From Acidobacteriota bacterium (GTDB lineage Bacteria > Acidobacteriota > Terriglobia > Bryobacterales > Bryobacteraceae): a stretch of DNA of 64,000 bases. The notes beneath the pieces were generated by a model. That model made no database searches and was not told where the DNA came from. It saw nothing but the letters and a program-made list of their open reading frames with translations. This document shows positions 1-8,322 of the stretch, in pieces. The stretch is from the NCBI GenBank assembly GCA_017307505.1, contig JAFKEE010000026.1, forward strand, positions 124,001 through 188,000. Reading direction: 5' to 3'. The position numbers and the translations under genes were made by a program. Within the stretch, counting starts at the first letter, position 1. Each line of letters opens with the position of its first letter.

Positions 1-1614
1 CGCTACAGTCCCGGTGTACCCGAGGCCCTGCAGAGCCTGGTCGATAGATGCCTGGAGAAAGATCGCGTCCAGCGCTGCGCCAGCATGGCTGACGTCGAGA
101 GTGCCCTGTCGGCGATTCTGTCGGCGATGCTTGCCGGTCCGCCAACTTCCTGGGTCCGCCGGCGGTGGGTTCTCCTTGTGGCGGCTTCGGCGGCGATTCC
201 TGCTCTCTGGCTCATCGGCCTTCTGCGAGGGCCCCCCGCCTTCGAACCTCGGACAATTGCTGTGATCCCCTACACGAATGGGGCGGGTGGGACAGATACC
301 ACTTACCTGGCGGATGGCATCGGTGAGGGCATTATCAACGCGCTGACACAGACGCCGGGCTTGAGGATTATGGCCCGCAGCTCCAGCTATCGATTCCGCG
401 GCGAGCAGATCGATGTCCGGAAAGCGGCACGGCGCCTGGAAGTCGGGCTCCTTGTCCTGCTCTCGGTGGTCCGAACCGGAGATCAGTTGAGGGTGACGGT
501 GGATCTTGTGGCCGCCGACGGAGCGCAGCTCTGGATCCAGACCTACCGTCCCATGCTCACTGACCTGGCCGCACTGGAAACCGGCATTGCCGGCGAAGTG
601 GCCCATCGGGTCGGTGCGCAGCTGTCCGAAATCGAGCTTGCCCGCCTGGCCAAAGCCGCCCGCGTCAAACCCGAAGCCTACGACCGGTTCCTGCGCGGCC
701 GCTACCAGCAGCGGCTGTATACCTTGGAGAGCATGATCCAGGCGGCAGCCCACTACGAGCAGGCCGTAGCCATTGATCCGGCCTTCGCCCTGGCGCACGC
801 CGAACTGGCCAACGTGTACCGCTATCTCAGTGGCTCCGGCGCGAAAGACGCATCCAGCACGTTGCCCCGGGCCGAGGCTTCGGCGCGCAGGGCTCTGGCT
901 GCCGATGCCGATCTGGCGGACGCACACGTGGCGCTGGCGGAGATCCGCAAGGACCGCTGGGATTGGCCCGGAGCGGAGAGCGAGTACAGGAAGGCGCTCG
1001 ACCTGAACTCCAATCTTGCATCCGCCCACCAGGGATATGCGATCTTTCTCGGAGTGATGGGCCGGCACGAGGCAGCGATCTCCGAGATCCGGCGAGGCCT
1101 TGAGCTGGACCCCCTCGGCCTGCCGATGATGGTGCACAGCGGAGCGGTCTATTACAACGCGCGCCGCTTTGGCGACGCGCTCGCCGCCTTGCAGAGGGCC
1201 GCCGAAGTGGATCCCCAGGCTCCGGCGCCCTGGGCCTGGATTGGGATGACGCAGGCCGCGGCCGGCCGGTACAAAGAGGCGGTCCAGGCCTACGAGAAAG
1301 CCGCGGAGTTCGGCGACCACACCGCTTCGACTCAGTGTTACTACTCCTTCTCTCTCGCCCGAGCCGGCCGCGGTCAGCAGGCGGCCCGGTTGCTGGATCG
1401 TATCCGTCAATCCAGCGAGTTTGTGCCGCCGTCCACAATGGCCATTGCCTACCTGGGCGTTGGACGCCAGGATCTCGCGGTCTACTGGCTCCACCTCGCC
1501 TACGAACGTAAAGACCCACTGCTGCAGTACATCAGCGTCGAGCCGCATTTTGACGGACTGGGTAGAGACGCGGCCTTCCGGGCACTTCTGCGCGCCATCG
1601 GCCTGCGCCGCTAA
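1..1614 (+). CDS. Ser/Thr protein kinase with TPR repeats, C-terminal part
   Basis: The reading frame is open from base 1, so the N-terminus and most of the kinase domain lie outside the window. The first ~28 codons match the end of a Hanks-type kinase domain (VDRCLEKDRVQRCASMADVE, subdomain XI). A single membrane segment follows (VLLVAASAAIPALWLIGLL), then a TolB/FlgO-like alpha-beta domain (TIAVIPYTNG, with LADGIGEGIINAL), then about six TPR-like helices to the end. Known members are membrane-anchored signalling kinases whose outer TPR part is thought to bind proteins. No start can be given. The following minus-strand remnant is unrelated. Confidence is high for the family, none for the ligand. 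Confidence 0.85.
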   Translation, partial: RYSPGVPEALQSLVDRCLEKDRVQRCASMADVESALSAILSAMLAGPPTSWVRRRWVLLVAASAAIPALWLIGLLRGPPAFEPRTIAVIPYTNGAGGTDTTYLADGIGEGIINALTQTPGLRIMARSSSYRFRGEQIDVRKAARRLEVGLLVLLSVVRTGDQLRVTVDLVAADGAQLWIQTYRPMLTDLAALETGIAGEVAHRVGAQLSEIELARLAKAARVKPEAYDRFLRGRYQQRLYTLESMIQAAAHYEQAVAIDPAFALAHAELANVYRYLSGSGAKDASSTLPRAEASARRALAADADLADAHVALAEIRKDRWDWPGAESEYRKALDLNSNLASAHQGYAIFLGVMGRHEAAISEIRRGLELDPLGLPMMVHSGAVYYNARRFGDALAALQRAAEVDPQAPAPWAWIGMTQAAAGRYKEAVQAYEKAAEFGDHTASTQCYYSFSLARAGRGQQAARLLDRIRQSSEFVPPSTMAIAYLGVGRQDLAVYWLHLAYERKDPLLQYISVEPHFDGLGRDAAFRALLRAIGLRR

Positions 1615-1666
1615 ACGCCGGCACCGCGTCTCTTCCGCCCACTGGTCCCGCCGATGACGCGAGTGA

Positions 1667-1888
1667 TCACAGATCGAAGTAGTACAATTTCCCGTCGTCA
1701 CTGCCGGCGGCCAGCACCGTCCCCTCTCGGTTGATGGCGATGGGCCAGTTCATATCTGTGGTCGGATACTGCCAAAGCTCGTGCCCATCCCCGTCGAACA
1801 CGAGGAATGCGGACGGGTCTCCGGGCGGGAACCCGTCCGCGATGGCGATCCATGTGCGGTGAGAATTGCAGTGCTGCGTGGAACCGGC
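1667..1888 (-). pseudogene. C-terminal remnant of a beta-propeller (PQQ/WD-like) protein
   Basis: On the minus strand one frame reads about 70 residues that end cleanly in a TGA at 1667-1669. It includes WIAIADGFPPGDPSAFLVFD, then WQYPTTDMNWPIAINREGTV and LAAGSDDGKLYYFDL. The blade-like pattern (alternating hydrophobics, GSDDGKLYYFD ending) is typical of PQQ/WD propeller C-termini. The frame is closed upstream by an in-frame TAG near 1889 and has no start codon or RBS, so I read it as a truncated gene. The 137 bases between it and the RCC1 gene hold nothing I recognise. Confidence 0.55.
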
Positions 1889-2025
1889 CTAATCTTTCGC
1901 CCGCAAGCCCCATGCGTGGACCGCCCCGGTAATCCCGCGGGCCACCCGGCGGTTTGATGCGCAGCTTAACTCCTTGAGCTTTTGAACACGATTTAGAAAA
2001 CGGAACGCACGGTGCACTGCACGCC

Positions 2026-3165
2026 TCACTTCTGCACAATCCCCTCCGGGATCCGCAACTGCACAGGAAATGGAGCCCTTCGTTGCAAAGGCCACACACC
2101 CGGATAAGACGAACCATTGCCCCAGATCCAAAGCGTTCCGTCTGTCTTGATGGCCAGGGAGTTGTTGCCCGCCGCAAATACCGTTTTCACTCCACTGATG
2201 CGCGGCGCCGCGACCGTCGATTGCTCCCGCCCGGTCACGCCGGCACCGGCCTGCCCCCAATCCGAATTGCCCCACGAGCGCAACGTCCCGTCCTGCAGCA
2301 GCGCCAGAAAATGGCGGCCCGACATTGCTCCGGAAAGCGCCGTGACGTTCGCCACGCCCGGAACCCGAACCGGAACTCTCGTGCGCTCATCAATGTCCCG
2401 CCGGCCGTTGCCGAACTGTGCCTGGTCATTATTACCCCAAACCCAAACCGTACCGTCCTTCTTGAGGACGGCTGCCACCTGAGTCGCCACAATGCCGGCA
2501 ACGTCACTGAGGCCCGGCACCTCCGCCAGCGGCTGGACAGCATCATCGGCATAGATCCGGCCGAACGGCAGCTTGCCGGCCATCCAGACTCGGCCCTCGG
2601 GCGTCAGCGCCATCAGGAATCCAGCCCCTGCGGCGACCCGCGTCACAGGAGGAAGTCCCGCGGCCCGCTCCGGCGTGTCGATCCGCCGCTCCCCTTCACC
2701 CAGGTAGCGGGCACCCCACATACTTATGCTGCCATCGCGGTGCACTGCAAACGCGGAATTGGAGCGCGCCGCGATTCGAACAACATCCGTCAGCCCGGAA
2801 ACCTCCACCGGGGTCTCCGAGCCCGCAAGACACCGCGCGCCGCAGCCCAGTTGGCCTTCGAACCCCGCGCCGAAGGCGACCACCGAGCCATTCTCCAGCA
2901 GCACATACGACGCGCGTGCGCCGGCGGCAATGTCGCGGGCCTTGCCCGGCAGGGCGATGGACACGTAAACCGTGGAATGCCCGCTCGAGTTGGGAATCGA
3001 CGCCCGCGGACCCAGTTGCCCGTCGCGGGTATCCCCCCAGCCGCCGACAGTGCCATCGGCGAAGAGGATGAGCTTGTGCGATTCCCCGTCGATCTTCACC
3101 GGCACTTTGGCGCTCTGAGCAGTGGCGATTGCCGCGCCGAGAAGGAGAGTAAGAACCAGCTTCAT
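2026..3165 (-). CDS. Secreted RCC1-repeat beta-propeller protein
   Basis: A 379-residue protein with a signal peptide (MKLVLTLLLGAAIATAQ). At least five RCC1-type repeats follow, each showing a W/F-G-x-x-x-x-G-Q-x-G core: WGDTRDGQLG, FGAGFEGQLG, WGNNDQAQFG, WGNSDWGQAG, then WIWGNGSSYPGVWP. RCC1 folds form seven-bladed propellers; bacterial secreted forms have no assigned enzyme activity. The start at 3165 is supported by an AAGGAAAACTGG-like RBS region and by the signal peptide. Debris lies on both sides and no operon partner is visible. The ligand is unknown. Confidence 0.8.
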   Translation of the reverse strand: MKLVLTLLLGAAIATAQSAKVPVKIDGESHKLILFADGTVGGWGDTRDGQLGPRASIPNSSGHSTVYVSIALPGKARDIAAGARASYVLLENGSVVAFGAGFEGQLGCGARCLAGSETPVEVSGLTDVVRIAARSNSAFAVHRDGSISMWGARYLGEGERRIDTPERAAGLPPVTRVAAGAGFLMALTPEGRVWMAGKLPFGRIYADDAVQPLAEVPGLSDVAGIVATQVAAVLKKDGTVWVWGNNDQAQFGNGRRDIDERTRVPVRVPGVANVTALSGAMSGRHFLALLQDGTLRSWGNSDWGQAGAGVTGREQSTVAAPRISGVKTVFAAGNNSLAIKTDGTLWIWGNGSSYPGVWPLQRRAPFPVQLRIPEGIVQK

Positions 3166-3435
3166 ATCCGGCGACCAGTTTTCCTTTCGTGATGCACGAG
3201 CGTCAGGTCCGCGCCCGTTCGCATTCCCAGAAACGCAAGACGAGTCGATTCATCCCCGCGAATTCATAGAGTCCAGCATAGCCCTCAGACCTCAATGCGA
3301 ACGAGGCCACTCGGAACCCTGGCCATCAGCCAGGAGGCTCCTCCGCTGCGAACCGCGACTGGAACGGAGCGGGCCTCACAGGCACGAATCCGTGGGTAGA
3401 ATAACGCACAACCGATGAGCTCCAAACCCAACAAA

Positions 3436-3480
3436 GTGTCACCCATGTCCTCAGAATAGAGTGTCACCTATGTCCCCGAA
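3436..3480. repeat. Imperfect direct repeat, possible mobile-element debris
   Basis: Two copies 25 bases apart: GTGTCACCCATGTCCTCAGAA at 3436-3456 (first 20 bases shown plus one) and GTGTCACCTATGTCCCCGAA at 3461-3480. They differ at only a few positions. Short GTGTCACC-ATGTCC strings like this often sit at transposase-gene ends, but no transposase frame is present here. I read it as a possible vestige only. Confidence 0.35.
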
Positions 3481-3595
3481 GGGACACAGCGATGAACCGC
3501 GACCGGAAAGAAGTCCCCATGACCCCGAGCGTGCCGCGAAGGCGGAAGCAGTCGCCCACCCAACCCCAGTCCCGCAGCGTAAGCGACGGGCTACC

Positions 3596-3766
3596 GGCGC
3601 GTCATCCATTGCGCCAACCTCCGTGACGCGCGCGAACTACCTTGCCCCTACCGCCATCACGACGCCGCAATCCATCACCATCACAACTACCAGCGTCGAC
3701 GATCCCAGCCAGTCGGCCACCCGGACCATCAAACTGCAACCTGAGCCATCGAAGCGGCCGGAATGA
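3596..3766 (+). pseudogene. Remnant of an Ig-like (Big/BACON-type) repeat domain
   Basis: This plus-strand frame reads SSIAPTSVTRANYLAPTAIT, then TPQSITITTTSVDDPSQSAT and RTIKLQPEP before a TGA. The pattern (APTSVT, a YxAPxxIxxPQxxTITxTSV block, DPSxSATxTIxL) is that of Ig-like repeats common in large secreted acidobacterial proteins. Upstream the frame turns into Pro/Arg-rich sequence with no domain or credible start, so this is probably one orphaned repeat. The rest of 3166-4062 holds only the short direct repeat at 3436 and nothing else I recognise. Confidence 0.5.
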
Positions 3767-4064
3767 AGAAGCGAGAATCTCACGCAGTGGGCAAGGCAAC
3801 TCCGGCGCATCTCTGAACGCGATTTCGTCAACCTCAACTGGTCCCCTTCGAATCTCTGACGAGATATCGTCTCCTCTTCCTGCCTGTTCCCAACGGCGCG
3901 AACCGGCCGCTACATGCGCAGGTCCGGCCTTCCTCCGCGCAAATCCAAGAGGTCCAAGCCCTTTAGTGGCGACGTGCCCAAACCAGTCCTCCTTGGGAAG
4001 GGCAGGGTAGTCGAGCCATCACTTCCGCGGCCCAGATTGGCGGAACAGTTGCCAGGAAGCAGAA

Positions 4065-4071
4065 AAGGAGG
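4065..4071 (+). promoter_or_regulatory. Strong ribosome binding site that fixes the start at 4079
   Basis: AAGGAGG lies 7 bases before the ATG at 4079. The frame stays open upstream to about 3914, but that extension is Arg/Pro-rich and has no RBS. The site therefore decides for the 4079 start. Confidence 0.75.
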
Positions 4072-4078
4072 TTGTTTC

Positions 4079-5044
4079 ATGAGCAACAAGACATCCGTTG
4101 CTGATTCCGGTCAGCGACAGCAGACCAACGGGCATACAAACGGCAGTGCCCAATTCGCCAAACTGGGATCCGGCGAGTTGGTTCCTTCCCGCTACGTCGT
4201 CCGGATTGGCGAGATTGACGTGATGGTGATCAGCGATGGGGTGCTCTCACCGCCCGCCGAGTCCATGGCGACCAACGCCGACCCGGCCGTCCGTGGGGCT
4301 TGGTTGGACAACATGTTCCTTCCACGGGACGTCTTCGATTGGGCCTTGAATGAGGTCGTCGTGCGGAGCGGCCAACAGACCATCCTCATTGACAGCGGGC
4401 TGGGCATGGAGTATCCGGACTTTCCGAAGGCCGGGCGGTTGGGCATGCGGCTGGAGGCGGCCGGCATCGACCTTGGTTCCGTGACCGACGTCGCGCTCAC
4501 CCACATGCACTTTGACCATGTGGGTGGGCTGCTCGTCGACGGGGTGAAAGCCCGGCTGCGCCCGGACCTGCGAATCCACGTCGCCGCCGCCGAAGTCAAA
4601 TTCTGGGCAGACCCCGATTTCTCCCGCACCGCAATGCCGCCAGACCTCGTGGAATTGGCCCGGTCGGCTTCCACTCGATTCCTGAAGGAGTACCGCGGCC
4701 AGCTCCGGACGTTTGAGGAAGATGTCCAGGTAGCTCCGGGCGTGGTCGTCAGTCGCACCGGCGGCCACACACCCGGCCATAGCGTGGTCCGCATGACATC
4801 CGGCGGCGACCGGCTCATGTTTGCCGGCGACGCCATCTTCCCGGTTTCGTTCGAACATCCCGAGTGGCACAACGGGTTCGAGCACGACCCCGAGGAGGCG
4901 ACCCGCGTCCGCATCCGTCTCATGCGGGAACTGGCAGCCACCGGCGGGCAACTGGTAGGCACGCACCTGCCGTTCCCGTCCGTCGGCCACGTGGCCCTTA
5001 ATGGAGATCTCTTCCGTTGGGTTCCGGCCGTCTGGGACTATTAA
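4079..5044 (+). CDS. Metallo-beta-lactamase-fold hydrolase
   Basis: A 321-residue protein with the MBL-fold metal site H142-x-H144-x-D146-H147 in LTHMHFDHVGG, a later ligand in GGHTPGHS, and Asp in MFAGDAIFP. The spacing suits a two-metal hydrolase. The layout (short N-terminal extension, VISDGVLSPPAE, then the HxHxDH block) resembles the MBL subgroup that includes quorum-quenching lactonases and related esterases; the substrate is not decided by sequence. No signal peptide is seen, so it is probably cytoplasmic. It stands alone, followed by 1.4 kb without a gene. Confidence 0.85.
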   Translation: MSNKTSVADSGQRQQTNGHTNGSAQFAKLGSGELVPSRYVVRIGEIDVMVISDGVLSPPAESMATNADPAVRGAWLDNMFLPRDVFDWALNEVVVRSGQQTILIDSGLGMEYPDFPKAGRLGMRLEAAGIDLGSVTDVALTHMHFDHVGGLLVDGVKARLRPDLRIHVAAAEVKFWADPDFSRTAMPPDLVELARSASTRFLKEYRGQLRTFEEDVQVAPGVVVSRTGGHTPGHSVVRMTSGGDRLMFAGDAIFPVSFEHPEWHNGFEHDPEEATRVRIRLMRELAATGGQLVGTHLPFPSVGHVALNGDLFRWVPAVWDY

Positions 5045-5789
5045 CTGCTGGGTCGAGTGAGAATCCATTAGCCGCCGCACCAGATCGGGACCCCAGCCCG
5101 GTCCCGGTCTGGTCAGCGGAAGCCAGGCAACCGAACACCGCGAATCGCAGGATTCCTCCGCGACGAGGCTAACCCCACTTCTTCCTTTTCGCAGGGCACT
5201 CTCCATCCCCTATCCAATCTCCAAATCGGCATTCACCCTGTGGGGCAGACTTTATCCCGTGAGAAAGATTTCTTCTTGTAAGCTGGGCTGCAGCCTGCGC
5301 GGGGCTTCAGTCCCGCCAATCCGAAGCAAGAGAAACTCCCCAAGTTCCCTCAGCCCGCCATCACAACCGACTATGGGACCAGCGCCTCTGGCAAGTCCCT
5401 CAGTCTCCTCGTGTCAAGGGAGGGACAGCTCCCAGCACGGCAGGGCAACAGGCATAGCGGTCCCGCCTCCCGCCCCATTGCCTCTGACCTCGTCCACTCG
5501 ACTTCTCCCCGATTCGAACCCCTCCCCGAAAACCGGTCCGCGCGGAAACAGAAATATATTCCATTTCGATTCAACGATATCCATTTCATTTTTTAGGGAT
5601 CCCGCACAACCATGTGCAACACTCTGGGTGCGGCTGGCACAAAACCGGTCGCTCGGATCCGGCTCCTCCGTGAGCAGCCGGCTCTCCAGTTCTTTGACAA
5701 TCGCACCGCCCCCGAAACCACGCCCGCGCTCCAGTTCCCCGCCGGGCCGGAATTGGAGCGCCCAGGTCAGTAGGGATGCATCGATCGGG
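5045..5789. other. Gene-free stretch before the repeat array
   Basis: No reading frame here has a domain, a credible RBS and start, or coding-like composition. A relatively AT-rich patch near 5550-5600 has a string (TTTTTTAGGGATCCCGC) that loosely resembles the core of the downstream repeat and may be a decayed copy. Otherwise I see nothing. Confidence 0.5.
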
Positions 5790-6420
5790 CCGAACCAGTC
5801 AATTCCGCGCCGGCTCCCTGTCTCGGCAAAGATTCCCCACCCCCCTATCCCAGATTTTGAGGGATCAAACCCATTCAGAAGGAGGACGTCCGCCCGGCCA
5901 ACGAGGGCCGACCAACTCCGGAATCCACTCTCCGCGACGGAACAAGGCCAATCCTCACTGCGTCCCCGAGCGCCGCACATTTCTCTCAGGCCCCAATCCC
6001 AGATTTTTGAGGGATCAAACCCAATGGCAAGGAAGCTCGCCGGCTGGCCCTCACGAACCGGGAACCACCAGAATCCAATCCCAGCGAGCGAACAAACCCA
6101 TTTCCTGCCGAGCCGGCCGGTTCTGCAACAACACCCCAGACCTGCATTCCCGAGTTTTTGAGGGATCAAACCCATTTGCAGCGAAGCTGACCAACCGGCC
6201 AGTCCAAACAGAGGAACACCCGAAATCAGCTCCCAGCGACGGAACAAAGCCAATTTCAGCTCCGCCCGCAACCATGAGGACACCGACCCCCAATCCCGGA
6301 TATTTGAGGGATCAAACCCATACTCAAGGAAGCCCGCCGGCCGGCCATCCCGTCCGATCAACCCCGGAATCTTCTCTCCCTGACGAAACAAAGCCAATTC
6401 GAAACCCCCACACCCCATCC
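5790..6420. repeat. Tandem array of four ~150-bp intergenic units
   Basis: The core TGAGGGATCAAACCCA occurs four times with no change; its GGGATC begins at 5861, 6011, 6162 and 6308 (periods 150, 151, 146). A second block, GGAAC-AAAGCCAAT-like, follows each core at nearly constant distance (starts near 5940, 6090, 6242, 6385; offsets 77-80). A CCCAATCCC/CCGGATA-like block precedes the cores, and a GGAAGC-CGCCGGC-GGCC block follows three of them. A half unit precedes the first core. The periods are not multiples of three and all frames shift between units, so the units are not a protein repeat. GGG/CCC in the core could form a small hairpin. The function is unknown. Confidence 0.8.
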
Positions 6421-6478
6421 TTTGGCTCGCTACCGCCCCGCCCTCCGGAAGTTACAGTCCTCCTTCACCCCGCAATGC

Positions 6479-6484
6479 TAGATT
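6479..6484 (+). promoter_or_regulatory. -10-like hexamer 6 nt before the ABC gene start
   Basis: TAGATT at 6479-6484 lies six bases before the GTG at 6491, and no Shine-Dalgarno is present. Transcription would begin at about the start codon, which suggests a leaderless message. No good -35 is visible, so support is moderate. Confidence 0.4.
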
Positions 6485-6490
6485 GCGATT

Positions 6491-7249
6491 GTGTCCTCCC
6501 CCATCCATTGCCGGCAGGTCATCCGCCGCTTCGGGGCACTCACCGCTGTCGACAACGTCTCCCTGGACGTGCCCTCCGGCGAGATCTGCTCCATCCTCGG
6601 ACCCAACGGAGCCGGCAAATCCACCCTTCTCCGTCTCCTTTGTGGCTTGGCCCGCCCCGACGCCGGCGCCATCTCCGTCGCCGGTTTCGATCCCGCCCAT
6701 CCGGCCACCCGCCTCGAGTTCCGCCGCCGCATTGGCGTCGTCCCCGAGAACCTCGCCCTGCTCCCTGAACTGACCATCGAGGAACACCTCCGGCTCACCG
6801 GCCCCATCTACGGCCTGGACACCGCCACTTCGCGCGGCCGGGCGGAGGAACTCCTCCAGGCGCTCGCCCTGTCCGCCAAGCGCCACACCTACGCCCGCGA
6901 ATGCTCCCACGGCATGCGCAAGAAAACCGCTCTCGCCATGGCGCTTCTCCACAATCCCTCGGTGCTCATGCTCGACGAGCCCTTTGAAGGTGTCGATCCC
7001 GTCTCCGTCGAGACCATCCGCCGGCTGCTCGAAGCCGCCGCCGCCCGCGGTGTCACCATCCTCCTCACCTCGCACATCCTCTCTTTGGTGGATCGCATCT
7101 CCAGCCGGATCGTTCTTCTCCGCGATGGCCGCATCCTCCACGACGCGCCCTCCCGCGCCATGACCCACGACAACGTCGAGGCACTCTACTTCGAACTCGT
7201 CGAACAGCCCTCCGCTCCGGAACTTCCATGGCTGGGCTCGCAGGGCTGA
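6491..7249 (+). CDS. ABC transporter ATP-binding protein
   Basis: A 252-residue ABC ATPase with Walker A GPNGAGKST, Q-loop region VVPENLALLPELT, signature CSHGMRKKTALA (a variant of LSGGQ), Walker B VLMLDEPFEGVDP and H-switch LLTSHI. The missing glutamine after the Q-loop position and the GMRKK signature are usual in ABC-2/CcmA-like exporter ATPases. The GTG start follows the last array unit by about 70 bases. It overlaps the next gene by 22 bases, so the two are almost certainly co-expressed as ATPase plus permease. The substrate is unknown. Confidence 0.88.
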   Translation: MSSPIHCRQVIRRFGALTAVDNVSLDVPSGEICSILGPNGAGKSTLLRLLCGLARPDAGAISVAGFDPAHPATRLEFRRRIGVVPENLALLPELTIEEHLRLTGPIYGLDTATSRGRAEELLQALALSAKRHTYARECSHGMRKKTALAMALLHNPSVLMLDEPFEGVDPVSVETIRRLLEAAAARGVTILLTSHILSLVDRISSRIVLLRDGRILHDAPSRAMTHDNVEALYFELVEQPSAPELPWLGSQG

Positions 7250-8238
7250 TCGCCGCTCTCGGCCGCAGCGCGCAGCGCAGCTTCGGCCGGTTCGGCTCCG
7301 TCACTCACAACAACCTTTTCGCTGTCATCCTGCTGCTGATGGCGGAAGAGCCGCTGGATCGCCCCAGCAGTACCGCCATCTTCTACCTCGTCATCGGAGC
7401 CCTGGCCGCCCTCCCGCTGGTCGGTGACATGGCCCGCCGTGTCCCCGAGGCCCGCATGGCTCTGTGGCCTCTCACCACCTGGCAGCGTGCCATGGTTTTA
7501 GCCTTCAACCTTTTGCTCAACCCCATGCTGCCCCTGGCTGTGCTGTTCGCGCTGCTTAGCCGTCATCGTGCCGTGGGCGCCGGCCTCTTCTCTGTGGGCG
7601 TTCTCGCTCCCATCGCCTTTGGAGCGTTTCGCATCTGGAAGAATCCACCCCGCCTTCTCCGCCTCGTACCCAGCTGCCCCGGCCGCCTCGGCGGACTCGT
7701 GCAGAACCGTCTGCGCGAACTCCTCCAGACGCTGGACCTCTGGTTCGCCGCCCTCCTCAGTCTCGGCGGCTGCCTCTACCGGATCTTCTACCCGCACCCC
7801 GACCCCATGGCGACAGTGGTCCTGGGAGGATTCATCGTCATCCTCCTCAGCACGGCCGGCCAGGCCAGTTCTTCCTTCGATGCAGAATCCGCCATAGCCC
7901 GGCGCCTCCTGCTGCCCCTCACCGGTCGCGACGTCCTGCTGGCCCGTGACCTCGCCTGGTTCCTTGCCCTGTTGATCCTCACCGCTCCCTACGGCTGGCA
8001 TCGCACCGCCGCCGCCGGCTTCCTCGCCCTGGCCGCCGGCCATCGCACCATCCTCACTCCGCCCACGGAGCAGACCCGCTGGCAGTTCGCCGCCGGCCAG
8101 TTGGTCCCCACCGGGCTCTTTCAGATCTTTGCGGTAATCGTGGCCGTCTCCACCACCCATCAGTACGGCCCGTTGGTCACCCTGGTCTGCGGAGGCATCT
8201 GGTGGGCCTCCCTGGAGTGGTTCGGCCGCAAGGCATAG
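7228..8238 (+). CDS. ABC transporter permease-like membrane protein
   Basis: A 336-residue, strongly hydrophobic protein with about six to eight membrane segments (for example AIFYLVIGALAALPLVGDM, PMLPLAVLFALLS, VVLGGFIVILLSTAG, IFAVIVAVSTTH). It carries no catalytic motif. The ATG lies within the last codons of the ATPase gene, the usual arrangement for a translationally coupled exporter pair. Function is assigned from context; the sequence itself does not match a permease family I can name. Confidence 0.65.
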   Translation: MAGLAGLIAALGRSAQRSFGRFGSVTHNNLFAVILLLMAEEPLDRPSSTAIFYLVIGALAALPLVGDMARRVPEARMALWPLTTWQRAMVLAFNLLLNPMLPLAVLFALLSRHRAVGAGLFSVGVLAPIAFGAFRIWKNPPRLLRLVPSCPGRLGGLVQNRLRELLQTLDLWFAALLSLGGCLYRIFYPHPDPMATVVLGGFIVILLSTAGQASSSFDAESAIARRLLLPLTGRDVLLARDLAWFLALLILTAPYGWHRTAAAGFLALAAGHRTILTPPTEQTRWQFAAGQLVPTGLFQIFAVIVAVSTTHQYGPLVTLVCGGIWWASLEWFGRKA

Positions 8239-8322
8239 CCCGCTGCGCTTCGTCTGTGAAGGAATCCCATCGTGCGCCAAAGTGGAGGCTCCCGCCATGC
8301 ACTCGAAGCCAAGCCCTTCGAT

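Noticed and set aside
3285-3467. Short minus-strand ORF near the direct repeat
   Set aside because: No RBS, no domain, and its start falls in the repeat. I could not support it as a gene or as a transposase fragment.
5414-6418. Long open minus-strand frame (334 codons) across the repeat array, with GFDPS peptides repeated
   Set aside because: The unit periods (150, 151, 146) break frame between copies, so the shared peptide falls in different frames. The opposite strand is equally open and no RBS fits. It is a product of GC-rich repeats, not a gene.
5790-6420. CRISPR array
   Set aside because: The conserved core is 16 bases at ~150-base intervals, and the intervening sequence is itself partly conserved. 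No cas gene is present.
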